DNA of 64,000 bases from an uncultured Eggerthella sp. (GTDB lineage Bacteria > Actinomycetota > Coriobacteriia > Coriobacteriales > Eggerthellaceae): the NCBI GenBank assembly GCA_900553605.1, contig USDX01000003.1, positions 1 through 64,000 of the forward strand, given 5' to 3'. The position numbers and the translations under genes were made by a program. A model generated the notes under the pieces. That model worked only from the letters and a program-made list of their open reading frames with translations, was not told the origin of the DNA and ran no database searches. This document shows positions 9,075 through 17,452 of this stretch, piece by piece. Positions within the stretch are counted from its first letter, which is position 1. Every line of letters starts with the position of its first letter.

Positions 9075-9935
9075 CTAATCGAGAACCTTCAGATGCTTCA
9101 TGCTCAAATCAAGAATACCCGCCGAGTGAGTTAGCGCGCCAGAAGACACGTAGTCAACACCCAATGCCGCGATACCCTGCAGGGCATCGATATCGACATT
9201 ACCCGAGCATTCCGTTTCAGCACGACCGTCGATAAGCGAAAGAGCTTCTTTCATTTGCTGAGTGCTCATATTGTCGAGCATGATGATGTCAGCCCCCGCT
9301 TCCACCGCCTCGGAAACCTGCTCCAATGTTTCGCATTCCACTTCGATCTTACGGACAAACGGCGCACGCGAACGGGCAGCCCTCACAGCATTCGTTATGC
9401 CACCAGCGGCATCCAGGTGATTGTCCTTCAGCATCACGCCATCGGAAAGGTTGAAACGGTGGTTTCCGCCGCCGCCCAAACGCACTGCTTCCTTTTCGAA
9501 AATACGCATGCCCGGCGTAGTTTTACGGGTGTCAACGATAACGGTCTTCGAACCAGCATCCGCCAAAGCATCTACCGCTTGACGCGTTTTGGTGGCTATA
9601 CCACTCATGCGCTGCAAATAATTCAAAGCCACGCGCTCACCTGAAAGCAGGGCGCGAACGTCGGCGTGAACAACACCTAGCAACTGCCCCGATGAGATGC
9701 GCTGCCCGTCAGAAACTGCGGCATCGAACCGTGCCGTCGGATCAAGGATCTTAAAAGTGCGCTCGAACACCTGCAGTCCCGCAATAACACCATCCTGCTT
9801 GGCAATAAGCTCAACGGTGCCACGATGCGCCTCGGGCATCACTGCAGCAGTCGACACATCTTCGCTGGTGATGTCCTCGCGAAGCGCCCTTTTAATATGC
9901 TCGTCCACAATCAAAACAAACGAGGAAAGGTCCAT
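9075..9935 (-). CDS. nadC: Nicotinate-nucleotide pyrophosphorylase (quinolinate phosphoribosyltransferase)
   Basis: NadC converts quinolinate and PRPP to nicotinate mononucleotide, the third step of de novo NAD synthesis. The 286-residue protein shows the type II family segments: LNYLQRMSGIAT, DTRKTTPGMR, EKEAVRLGGGGNHR and LSDGVMLKDNH, then DIIMLDNM. Its start directly abuts the nadB stop, consistent with translation coupling. Length is normal. Confidence 0.96.
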   Translation of the reverse strand: MDLSSFVLIVDEHIKRALREDITSEDVSTAAVMPEAHRGTVELIAKQDGVIAGLQVFERTFKILDPTARFDAAVSDGQRISSGQLLGVVHADVRALLSGERVALNYLQRMSGIATKTRQAVDALADAGSKTVIVDTRKTTPGMRIFEKEAVRLGGGGNHRFNLSDGVMLKDNHLDAAGGITNAVRAARSRAPFVRKIEVECETLEQVSEAVEAGADIIMLDNMSTQQMKEALSLIDGRAETECSGNVDIDALQGIAALGVDYVSSGALTHSAGILDLSMKHLKVLD

Positions 9936-11249
9936 CTACCTCGCCACCTTAACGACAACATCGGCTGCAGCCTGCTGGGGCATCTTGGCATGAGCCGCAC
10001 GCTGTGCAGCACCCACCGTCGAAACCGCACCCGCATACATGGAAGCAGCCTTCGCCATGCGAGACGACACGACTCGCGCAGCACGCTGGGCGAACACCAG
10101 CGATTCAAGCAGCGAATTGGAGGCGAGGCGATTCTTGCCATGAACGCCATTGCAAGCCGTTTCACCCAATGCAAAGAAGTTCATCATGGTTGTTTCCGAG
10201 TCGCCATTCACATGCACGCCGCCCATGAAATAGTGCTGGGCAGGAACCACGGGGATAGGCTCTTTCAATAGATCGTAGCCCTCTTCGAGGCAGTGCTCGT
10301 AGATGTGAGAGAAGTGACCGGTGATCTCATCGGGCGACATGCGCTCGAAGGAAAGCAACACGTGATCGGTGCCATCTTTTTCCATTTGCTCATAGATGGC
10401 CGCAGAAACCACGTCGCGCGGTTGCAGCTCATCGGTGAAACGATTGCCCTTAGCATCGAGCAAGATAGCGCCTTCGCCACGACAGGATTCCGAGATTAGA
10501 AACGCACGTCCCGGGTGCTTGACGTACAGACTTGTAGGATGGATCTGAACGTAATCCATATGCTCAAGCGCAACGCCATGCTCCTGGGCAATGCGGCATG
10601 CGTCTCCCGTAAGGCTGGGGAAGTTGGTGGATCGCTCATAACGCCCCCCGATGCCCCCCGTGGCAAGCATGGTGTAGGGGGCGCGAATAAGGAGACGACG
10701 TTCGGCTTCTTCACCGCCACGGCGATCGGCGCACACGACACCTACGCAACGATTCCCCTGCGGTGCTTCGATGATATCGGTAACCTCGATGTGCTCCAGA
10801 ATACGCACATTGGGAAGGCGGCGAACGTTTTCCAGCAACGTGGTGGTAATCTCTTCGCCCGTAATGTCGCCGTGATAGCAAATGCGGGGACGTGAATGGG
10901 CCCCCTCGCGCGTATACGCCAACGAGCCATCGGCCTCGCGCTCGAAGTCGACTCCGCGACGGATCAAGTCGTCGATAACCGAGCGGCTCGATCGGATCAT
11001 GATGTCAACGCTTTCGGCACGGTTCTCGTAATGGCCCGCCCTCATGGTGTCTTCATAGAAGGCATCGTAATCGCCCTCATCATGAAGCACGCATATACCG
11101 CCTTGGGCGAGCATGGAATCGCATTCTTCCACAACTGTCTTCGTAACCATGATGATGTTTGCCGTAGAGGGGAGATTGAGGGCAGCATACAGCCCCGAAA
11201 CGCCACACCCCGCAATGAGCACATCGCATTTGATTTCTTCTGTTTGCAT
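9936..11249 (-). CDS. nadB: L-aspartate oxidase, short form
   Basis: NadB oxidises L-aspartate to iminoaspartate, which NadA condenses to quinolinate. The 437-residue protein has the FAD motif GCGVSGLYAAL near residue 15, the TGGIGGRYERSTN segment, HPTSLY, SCRGEGAILLD and the GETACNGVHGKNRLASNSLLE segment. The usual C-terminal three-helix domain of the ~540-residue E. coli enzyme is missing: after the last FAD segment only about 50 residues remain. Short NadB forms also occur in clostridia, so this is probably functional. In an anaerobe fumarate is the likely electron acceptor (inference). Confidence 0.93.
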   Translation of the reverse strand: MQTEEIKCDVLIAGCGVSGLYAALNLPSTANIIMVTKTVVEECDSMLAQGGICVLHDEGDYDAFYEDTMRAGHYENRAESVDIMIRSSRSVIDDLIRRGVDFEREADGSLAYTREGAHSRPRICYHGDITGEEITTTLLENVRRLPNVRILEHIEVTDIIEAPQGNRCVGVVCADRRGGEEAERRLLIRAPYTMLATGGIGGRYERSTNFPSLTGDACRIAQEHGVALEHMDYVQIHPTSLYVKHPGRAFLISESCRGEGAILLDAKGNRFTDELQPRDVVSAAIYEQMEKDGTDHVLLSFERMSPDEITGHFSHIYEHCLEEGYDLLKEPIPVVPAQHYFMGGVHVNGDSETTMMNFFALGETACNGVHGKNRLASNSLLESLVFAQRAARVVSSRMAKAASMYAGAVSTVGAAQRAAHAKMPQQAAADVVVKVAR

Positions 11250-11258
11250 GGCAATCCC

Positions 11259-12326
11259 CTATCGTGCCGCATACTCGAGCATGAGCTCGAGGGTTTTCTT
11301 GGCTGGGTCCTGAAGCTCAAACGGAACCTCTACACCCACCTGTTCGTTAGCAAGGCAATCAGCAACCTTTTCCAGCGTTACCGCAGTCATGTTCTCGCAT
11401 ACAGGGACGCGATGGGCGAAATGGAAGCGCTTGCCACTTCCAGCATTGCGCAGCTCCATCTCACGCAGCACACCAACCATCGTTACGATGATGAAATCTT
11501 TCGCATCGCTTTTCTGGGTGAACTCGATAATGCCCTTGGTCGAGCCGATATAGTCGGCTTCCGCCAACACCTCTTCGGTGCATTCAGGATGAGCAAGAAC
11601 AAGCGCTTCGGGATACTCTTCCTCCAACGCAATGATCTCGTTGGGAGTGATGCGCTGATGACGGGGGCAGAACCCGTTGTTTAAAATCACATGCTTTTCG
11701 GGAACCTGCTTCGCAACAAAACGCCCCAAGTTGACATCAGGAATAAACAGCAAGTGGTTCTGCGGCAGCTCACGGCAGATCTTCACCGCGTTCGAAGAAG
11801 TTACGCACACGTCGCTCCATGTCTTCATTTCGGCAGTGGAATTCACATAGCACACTACCGCCAGGTCATCACCGTACCGCGCGCGGGCATCATCGATGGT
11901 TTTCTTGTCGACCATATGGGCCATAGGACAATCGGCTGCAGGCTCGGGCAAGAGAACGGTCTTGTCGGGGTTCAGCAGCTTCGCGCTTTCGCCCATGAAT
12001 TCAACGCCTGCAAGGACAATGGTCTTCTGGGGCAACTCCACCGCCAGTTTGGCAAGGTAGAACGAATCACCGACGTAATCGGCAACCGCCTGAACCTCAG
12101 GCTGCACGTAATAATGGGCGAGGATAACCGCGTCGCGCTCAGCCTTCAACCGATCGATCGTTGCCACCAACGCCAGATCAGGAACCTGAGCGGCAAACGA
12201 GTTCAAAGGTGCTTCGCATGCGGGGCAATCGGCCCTACCGCGAGGATTTTGAGCACCTCCCACTTGCTGCGACGACGAGACCTGCCTTCCAGCTTGCTTC
12301 CCTCCGATGGCTTCAACATTGCCCAT
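11259..12326 (-). CDS. nadA: Quinolinate synthase
   Basis: NadA is the [4Fe-4S] enzyme that joins iminoaspartate and dihydroxyacetone phosphate. The start at 12324-12326 (355 residues) is chosen because an AAGGGGAAG ribosome site precedes it; an ATG 30 bases further upstream lacks one. About 45 residues at the N-terminus, including a CPAC pair, precede the usual core, which starts at IDRLKAERDAVILAHYYVQPEVQ. The three cluster cysteines appear in ADCPMAH, HPECTEE and PVCENM. First gene of nadA-nadB-nadC-niaR. Confidence 0.95.
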   Translation of the reverse strand: MGNVEAIGGKQAGRQVSSSQQVGGAQNPRGRADCPACEAPLNSFAAQVPDLALVATIDRLKAERDAVILAHYYVQPEVQAVADYVGDSFYLAKLAVELPQKTIVLAGVEFMGESAKLLNPDKTVLLPEPAADCPMAHMVDKKTIDDARARYGDDLAVVCYVNSTAEMKTWSDVCVTSSNAVKICRELPQNHLLFIPDVNLGRFVAKQVPEKHVILNNGFCPRHQRITPNEIIALEEEYPEALVLAHPECTEEVLAEADYIGSTKGIIEFTQKSDAKDFIIVTMVGVLREMELRNAGSGKRFHFAHRVPVCENMTAVTLEKVADCLANEQVGVEVPFELQDPAKKTLELMLEYAAR

Positions 12327-12385
12327 GCGAACACTTCCCCTTCTTCCAAGCCACATTCTTTTGTCACAGGTTTATCATGGGCGGT

Positions 12386-12414
12386 AGTTTATCACCGCTG
12401 TTTACACCTGACAA
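12386..12414 (-). promoter_or_regulatory. Promoter of the nadABC-niaR operon
   Basis: On the minus strand TTGTCA and TAAACT are spaced by 17 bases, about 60 bases upstream of the nadA start. The -35 box lies inside the inverted repeat at 12405-12422. Confidence 0.65.
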
Positions 12415-12422
12415 TTCAGGTG
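12405..12422. promoter_or_regulatory. Putative NiaR operator
   Basis: Perfect inverted repeat CACCTGA-CAAT-TCAGGTG. Its arms match the ACACCTG/CAGGTG core known for NiaR sites in Firmicutes, and it covers the -35 region of the nadA promoter, where a bound repressor would block polymerase. A further ACAGGT half-site lies at 12366-12371. Confidence 0.7.
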
Positions 12423-12460
12423 ACAAGACACTAAGGAAACGAAACCTACTTGAAACAATA

Positions 12461-12487
12461 AAGGCGCCTGGGAAACCCAAGCGCCTT
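12461..12487 (-). terminator. Hairpin terminator after azlD
   Basis: Arms AAGGCGC and GCGCCTT with extra CTGGG/CCCAA pairing form a strong stem 17 bases past the azlD stop; on the minus strand it is followed by the T-rich TTTATTGTTT. Confidence 0.7.
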
Positions 12488-12503
12488 CAATAGTCCAAAA
12501 GAG

Positions 12504-12827
12504 CTAAATAAGAAGCAAAAGACCGAAAACCCCTACGCCTACGACGATGCACCATACCAATGATTTCGTTTTGATGGCAACGGCGGTAACAGCAGCAGCT
12601 GCAATAAGGGGGATCGCTGCTGGCCAAAAGCCCGCATCGAACATCCCCGGAGCAAGCAGGTCGTTAGAAATAAGGGCAGCGAATGCCGCTGGCGGGATGA
12701 AGGCAAGCGCCTGGGAAAGCCACCCTGGAAGATCCCTTCCGCGCAAGGCGAATACTGGAACAACGCGGCAAACGAGAATGGTAACCGCGCAGGCAATGCC
12801 GATAAACGCAAACTCACTCCACGACAT
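12504..12827 (-). CDS. azlD: AzlD-family branched-chain amino acid exporter subunit
   Basis: This 107-residue protein has about four membrane segments and matches the small subunit of AzlCD/YgaZH branched-chain amino acid exporters. The CRVVPVFALRGRDLPGWLSQALAFIPPAAFAAL stretch, read here as two parts near residues 19-35 and 37-52, is family-typical. It overlaps the end of azlC by 14 bases, as expected for a two-part transporter. A terminator follows at 12461-12487. Confidence 0.9.
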   Translation of the reverse strand: MSWSEFAFIGIACAVTILVCRVVPVFALRGRDLPGWLSQALAFIPPAAFAALISNDLLAPGMFDAGFWPAAIPLIAAAAVTAVAIKTKSLVWCIVVGVGVFGLLLLI

Positions 12828-13587
12828 GAGCGCCCTCCTTCCTGGAAACGATCATGCCCGCAGCAACGCCGGCCAAAGCACCGACAAGGATAGCCGGACC
12901 CGACAAACCTACGCACTTGCACACAAACACGCCCAACACCGCGACCAAAGCGGCAGCAATATTGGACTTCGTGGCTTTCTGGGAAAACAAAAGGCACAGG
13001 AAGATGCTGGTCATGGCAAACGACGCCAAAGCCGTGGGCACCGTAAGAAGAGACCCGAGGACAACGCCAAGAGTGTTGGCAAGAGCCCATGTTGTTTCGC
13101 ACAGGAGATTAACTGCCGTCGCTTGCGACACCCTCCACTCCCCCGAGCTGAAGCGTCCCAAGTTCACCGCGAACGATTCGTCGGTTACCGTAGCGCCAAA
13201 CAGGAAAGAAAGGGGCTTAGGGGTTTCGTGGCAGAAACGCGAAAGCGAAGCGCCGTACAACAGCTGACGCGTATTAACCAACGTAACCGAGGCGATGATG
13301 GCCAGCGCGGGCGACCCAGCAAGCCACATATTGGGGATCATGTACTGACCCGCCCCCGAATAAAAGAGCATAGAGAGCAGGAACACCTGCAAAGGATCAA
13401 GCCCTATCTGCTGGGCAAGGATACCGCAAGGTATGCCCAGGAACACATACCCGATCATGACGGGAAATGCTGCGTTAAACGGCGCCTTGATACGCGCAAA
13501 CACGCCTTTGGGCTGTGAGGGATTATTGCTCTCGGGGGCAGTTCCGGGAGCTTGGTCTTCTTTATGTTTCGATTTCGTTTCGTCCAT
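12814..13587 (-). CDS. azlC: AzlC-family branched-chain amino acid exporter subunit
   Basis: The 257-residue membrane protein is the large subunit of the AzlCD exporter. Family segments FPVMIGYVFLGIPCGILAQ, FYSGAGQYM, NTRQLLYGASL and ATVTDESFAV are present, with five to six predicted helices. The reading frame runs upstream to 13815, but the extra 76 residues are arginine-rich and unlike the family, so the ATG at 13585-13587 is preferred; its ribosome site is weak. The first 35 residues before the membrane part are polar and low in complexity. It is paired with azlD. Confidence 0.9.
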   Translation of the reverse strand: MDETKSKHKEDQAPGTAPESNNPSQPKGVFARIKAPFNAAFPVMIGYVFLGIPCGILAQQIGLDPLQVFLLSMLFYSGAGQYMIPNMWLAGSPALAIIASVTLVNTRQLLYGASLSRFCHETPKPLSFLFGATVTDESFAVNLGRFSSGEWRVSQATAVNLLCETTWALANTLGVVLGSLLTVPTALASFAMTSIFLCLLFSQKATKSNIAAALVAVLGVFVCKCVGLSGPAILVGALAGVAAGMIVSRKEGAHVVE

Positions 13588-13822
13588 AGCCAAGACAATA
13601 TACCACTCACGGGCAACGCCCGCAGAAATAACCCGCTCATCGCGAATACTAAACGCTTGCAGAATGAAGCTCATCCGCGCTTTTCGAACAAGGTCCAGCA
13701 GCAAAGAGGAAGACCGACCGTAATCATACGTACGCCAGCCGCGCCCAAACCGAGTCTTCCACATCGAGCAAGGCCGGAACCGAACCCTCCAACAAGGCCT
13801 GCACATAGCTCTCAAAAGAAAA

Positions 13823-13850
13823 AAACGCTGCTCGTCTTGAGCAGCGTTTT
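13823..13850 (-). terminator. Intrinsic terminator after dgt
   Basis: A 12-base perfect stem AAAACGCTGCTC/GAGCAGCGTTTT with a five-base loop is followed by T-rich sequence on the minus strand, one base past the dgt stop. Confidence 0.95.
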
Positions 13851-13851
13851 A

Positions 13852-14892
13852 TCAGCGGAATGACTGAGGAACAAACATGTTCTTGAAGAAGTTGGTGGCA
13901 TAGCGGTCTGTCATGCCAGCCACATGATCGGTTACGGCGCGCAGCGGATCGCCGTCGGAAATCGAACGCAGCTCAGCAGGAACCTGATCGTAATGGCGAA
14001 CAAAATAATCGAACAGGTCTTCCACCAAGTGCTTTGCTTTGCGTACCTCCTGCATCACCGGCTCAGCGGTATACACATTCTGAAAAAGGAACTCGCGCAG
14101 CTCCATCATGGCGTCCCATACAGGCTGGCTCATTTGGATATCATCCGCACAAGCGGAAGTCTCAATCATGTCGTGCACCAGAGTCTCGATACGCGCAGAA
14201 TGATTTTCGCCAAGCACTCGATGGGCAGAAGCGGGCAGATCGGACTCCCGCAAAGAACCAGCGCGGATGGCGTCATCGATATCGTGGTTCACATATGCAA
14301 TGCGGTCGGCCGTAGCAACGATACGGCCCTCCAGCGTCTCTGCGTGCTGAGATCCGGTATGGCAAACAATGCCGTCGCGCACCTCGGCAGTAAGATTGAG
14401 CCCCTTGCCATCGTTTTCAATGACATCAACCACGCGCAGGCTCTGAACATTGTGACGATACAGCGCCTGCCCTTCGGGCGAATCGGGGTCGATGCCCTTA
14501 TGGCGCGCAAGACATGCCGCCAGCGCCTGTTCTCCCACATGGCCAAAGGGCGTATGGCCCAAATCATGACCAAGCGCTATTGCCTCAGCAAGGTCTTCGT
14601 TCAGCCCCAGCGCACGAGCAATGGTGCGCGCAATCTGCGCAACTTCGAGCGTATGAGTGAGGCGGGTACGATAATGGTCGCCCACAGGCGCCAGAAACAC
14701 TTGCGTTTTATGGGAAAGACGACGAAACGCCTTCGTATGCAAGATTTTGTCCCTATCTCGCTGGTATTCGGTGCGATAGAGATCAGGCTCACACGAGCGT
14801 GCCCTTCCTTCCGTTTCATCGGAAAACGCGGCATCCGAAGAGAAGCGCACGTGTTCCTGGTCGGCCTGTTCTTCTCTGGATACCAGCTTCAT
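13852..14892 (-). CDS. dgt: dGTPase-like deoxynucleoside triphosphohydrolase
   Basis: This 346-residue HD-domain protein hydrolyses dNTPs to deoxynucleosides and triphosphate. The metal-binding set is visible: RLTHTLEVAQIAR (first H), then ALGHDLGHTPFGHVGE (the HD pair), and a later ADRIAYVNHDIDDA segment with the final D. Length fits the shorter type 2 dGTPase group rather than the ~500-residue E. coli form. It starts two bases after the stop of the upstream zinc-ribbon gene and ends at a strong terminator, so it closes that operon. A link to the dnaG-sigA operon known elsewhere is not seen here. Confidence 0.93.
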   Translation of the reverse strand: MKLVSREEQADQEHVRFSSDAAFSDETEGRARSCEPDLYRTEYQRDRDKILHTKAFRRLSHKTQVFLAPVGDHYRTRLTHTLEVAQIARTIARALGLNEDLAEAIALGHDLGHTPFGHVGEQALAACLARHKGIDPDSPEGQALYRHNVQSLRVVDVIENDGKGLNLTAEVRDGIVCHTGSQHAETLEGRIVATADRIAYVNHDIDDAIRAGSLRESDLPASAHRVLGENHSARIETLVHDMIETSACADDIQMSQPVWDAMMELREFLFQNVYTAEPVMQEVRKAKHLVEDLFDYFVRHYDQVPAELRSISDGDPLRAVTDHVAGMTDRYATNFFKNMFVPQSFR

Positions 14893-14894
14893 GA

Positions 14895-15620
14895 CTATTC
14901 CCCTTCAACAATAAGAAGACGACGGCACACCGGGCACGTTGCCAAGGGAGCCTGGGAGCGGATTTTGCTCATGCGGCTTGAATCGAACGTGTTACGACAT
15001 GCGCTGCAGGCGCCTTCGTGCACTTCCGCCAACGCAACGCCACCACATGCGCTACGAGTCTTCTCATATACCTTTAGCAATTCCCCATCAACCTGTTCAG
15101 CCAAAGAGACGCGTGCTTTTTCGCCCTCCTCGATGGCAGCACGGAGGGATCCGCCCACCTTCTGGAAAGAAGCGATAAGATCCTGTTCCTTGGCGTCAAG
15201 GTCGGCAAGAGCCTGCATGATCTGCTTCATGACCGGATTGATCTTGTCCACTTCCTCTTCCACGCGGGAGAGCTCAAGTGACACCTTTTCGCGGCGCTTG
15301 CGCACGCCGTCAAGATCGCGCGTGTGGGCCGTCACAGCACGATAATCGCCCTGAACCTGCGAAAGCGTTTCGGTGATCTCATCCTGCTTTGCAGAAAGAA
15401 GCTCGTCTTCCTGCACGAATGCAGCAAGTTTTCCCTCGGCTTCGTCGAGCATGTCCTGAACCTGGACCTTGCGCTTGAGCACCTCGTCTTTCTTGGCGCG
15501 TACCTCAAGGATGGCTTTCCTGTGTGGAAGCTCTTTGAACTCCTTTTTGGCCGAAACAACCTTTCGATCCACCTCCTGCAACTTACGGAGGGTTGCGATG
15601 TCGTGTTCGGTAGCGTACAT
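14895..15620 (-). CDS. Coiled-coil protein with C-terminal C4 zinc ribbon (DUF164-like)
   Basis: The 241-residue protein is mostly coiled coil, rich in K and E with heptad-like spacing over about residues 10-185, and ends in a zinc ribbon with the pairs CSAC (near 211) and CPVC (near 229). This layout matches the zf-RING_7/CT398 family. The family is often encoded beside Nif3-like proteins, as here, 44 bases upstream. The role is unknown; nucleic-acid or protein binding has been proposed for relatives. Start at 15618-15620 gives a normal family length. Confidence 0.85.
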   Translation of the reverse strand: MYATEHDIATLRKLQEVDRKVVSAKKEFKELPHRKAILEVRAKKDEVLKRKVQVQDMLDEAEGKLAAFVQEDELLSAKQDEITETLSQVQGDYRAVTAHTRDLDGVRKRREKVSLELSRVEEEVDKINPVMKQIMQALADLDAKEQDLIASFQKVGGSLRAAIEEGEKARVSLAEQVDGELLKVYEKTRSACGGVALAEVHEGACSACRNTFDSSRMSKIRSQAPLATCPVCRRLLIVEGE

Positions 15621-15663
15621 GGGCGCACAGCCTTTCTTCTGGACTTGCTTGACTGATTATCAA

Positions 15664-16545
15664 TTACCGCCTGGACGATTCAGGCGTATACCAATTGTTG
15701 CTCTGGTCGATCATGGTAATGCAAGATTCGGCCACACCTGCTTCGGCAGCATAGGCTGCAAGCAATGCGCACAACGGAAACTCAGACACATCGTGGCCAA
15801 GCTCGATTATTGCCAAGCCCGACAGCGCTGCGTCCAATGCTTCATGATACTTTATCTCACCGCAAATTAGGCAACCAATGCCCTGGTCGAGACACATACG
15901 AGCAAAGGAACCCGCCGAACCGCCGCTGGTAACGATCCGCGAAAGCTGCTTGTCGGGAGACCCCCACACACGCGGATAGGTGCCGAACACACTTACACAA
16001 CGGGCGCTCAGGTGACGCAACGTCAAAGGTTCCTCCCCTGAAGAGGGAGCGCAAATACGCCCAAATCCTTTGTTGGCGGCGCCAGGCAGAGGGTCGAGCA
16101 CGCCAAGTGGCGTCAAACGCAAAAGCACCGGCAACGCATCAAGACCAGCTGTCGATACGTCAAGGGCGGTATGGAACGAGAGAACGCTGACACCCAGCTC
16201 GCAGGCGCGGCGCACCACGGCACCAGGAGCATGGCCCATTGTCGCTTGCGGCATAAATGCATCAGGCGCGTCAATGAATACAGGATGATGGGTCAGCAGC
16301 ACGTTTGCACCGTGCGCATGGGCCTCTTCCACAGCATGAATGGTGGGGTCGAGGGCAACTGCCACACCCCGCACGGTATCCATGGGGTTGCCCACCAACA
16401 TACCTGTCCTGTCCCAAGAACAAGCATCGGAAGCGGGCATCTTACGCAAAAGCTCGCGCTCTAGCTCGCCTACCACCATCATCCGTTCGCTTGAGGCCAA
16501 ATTGCCCGCATCGGTTTTTTTCAGTGATACTACTTCCTCGGCCAC
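15664..16545 (-). CDS. Nif3-like dinuclear metal centre protein (DUF34/YqfO)
   Basis: The protein belongs to the Nif3/DUF34 family of metal-binding hexamers, sometimes listed as GTP cyclohydrolase 1 type 2; the real reaction is not settled. Metal-ligand segments are visible: LLTHHPVFI, SFHTALDVS and the late ELGHDVSEF segment with H and E. The frame is open to 16584, but the GTG at 16543-16545 has AAGGAG at a spacing of nine bases, so it is preferred (293 residues); the ATG three codons earlier is too close to that site. The gene lies 25 bases after the PHP gene and before the zinc-ribbon gene, a conserved neighbourhood. Confidence 0.88.
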   Translation of the reverse strand: MAEEVVSLKKTDAGNLASSERMMVVGELERELLRKMPASDACSWDRTGMLVGNPMDTVRGVAVALDPTIHAVEEAHAHGANVLLTHHPVFIDAPDAFMPQATMGHAPGAVVRRACELGVSVLSFHTALDVSTAGLDALPVLLRLTPLGVLDPLPGAANKGFGRICAPSSGEEPLTLRHLSARCVSVFGTYPRVWGSPDKQLSRIVTSGGSAGSFARMCLDQGIGCLICGEIKYHEALDAALSGLAIIELGHDVSEFPLCALLAAYAAEAGVAESCITMIDQSNNWYTPESSRR

Positions 16546-16570
16546 AGAAAACATCTCCTTGCTGCGTTGG

Positions 16571-17380
16571 CTATCCCAGGGCAATGGTTCGGCGATCGCC
16601 GCCGGGAACCACTACGGTTACCTCACGGTACCCCGCTTCATACATCCAACGATACCCCGCTTCGATGTCTCTATCCACATCGGTTACCGTATGGGCATCT
16701 GTTCCCACTGTGCAGGGTACGCCAGCACGGCAAAATTCGCGCAAAAGCTCTTGGCTGGGAAACATCTCCTCGCAAGCATAGGTGAGCCCAGAAGTGTTCA
16801 CTTCGATCATTCTGCCGGCTTCGCTCGCTGCCTCCGCTGCTTGCTTGTACATGTCGATTGGGTCAAACGAGGCTTTGCGACCAAATTTTTTTACGAGATC
16901 CGGATGAGCCATGACGGTAAAGGGCGCATTGGAAACAACCGCTTCGCACCATACCTCGAAGTATCGACGCCAGATATAGTCGGCGCCCACCTCATCCCAA
17001 TAGCCACGCTGAGCGGGATCGTCAAAAGGCCACAGATCGAGAAAATGAACCGAGCCCAACACGATATCGAACCGGTCGAACTCATCGGGAGCAAACACAC
17101 GATCTTCTCCTTGCCCGAGCCAATCGAGTTCGCATCCTGCCAGCACTTCCATGTCAGGGTACTTCGCACGCTGTACCAAAATGCGCTCAAAGTACTCCGG
17201 AAGCCGATCTGCGTGCATGGAGACATAGTCACGCGGATCAACCTGCGGCGTAAGCGGATAGTGCTCGGTAACAGCGATATTCGTAATCCCCACCTGATGG
17301 GCACGGGCGACAAGCTCCTCGATGGGCGCATAACCGTGATTCGTCATATCGGTGTGGGTGTGCTGAGTTACTAATTCCAT
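16571..17380 (-). CDS. PHP-domain phosphoesterase, histidinol-phosphatase-like
   Basis: The 269-residue protein has the PHP metallo-phosphoesterase motifs: HTHTDMTNHG near the N-terminus, VTEHYP, GCELDWL, LGSVHFLD, MAHPDLVKKFG and the final GTDAHTV. It resembles HisK/HisJ-type histidinol phosphatases, but no other histidine gene is nearby, so the substrate is open. The second ATG (17378-17380) is used because AGGAG lies seven bases before it and only one base before the first ATG. It heads a group with the Nif3-like, zinc-ribbon and dgt genes. Confidence 0.85.
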   Translation of the reverse strand: MELVTQHTHTDMTNHGYAPIEELVARAHQVGITNIAVTEHYPLTPQVDPRDYVSMHADRLPEYFERILVQRAKYPDMEVLAGCELDWLGQGEDRVFAPDEFDRFDIVLGSVHFLDLWPFDDPAQRGYWDEVGADYIWRRYFEVWCEAVVSNAPFTVMAHPDLVKKFGRKASFDPIDMYKQAAEAASEAGRMIEVNTSGLTYACEEMFPSQELLREFCRAGVPCTVGTDAHTVTDVDRDIEAGYRWMYEAGYREVTVVVPGGDRRTIALG

Positions 17381-17401
17381 ACGCATTCTCCTGCGACAAT
17401 G

Positions 17402-17427
17402 AAGAGGGCACCCACAGGCGCCCTCGT
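17402..17427. terminator. Hairpin between cysteine desulfurase and PHP genes
   Basis: GAGGGC and GCCCTC arms, extended by internal pairing, enclose a short loop. The T-rich side (GTTTCTTTT) lies on the plus strand, so it is a weak terminator for the minus-strand operon and may instead be an RNA-stability element. Confidence 0.45.
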
Positions 17428-17452
17428 TTCTTTTCGTCCTTATTGTATCGAC

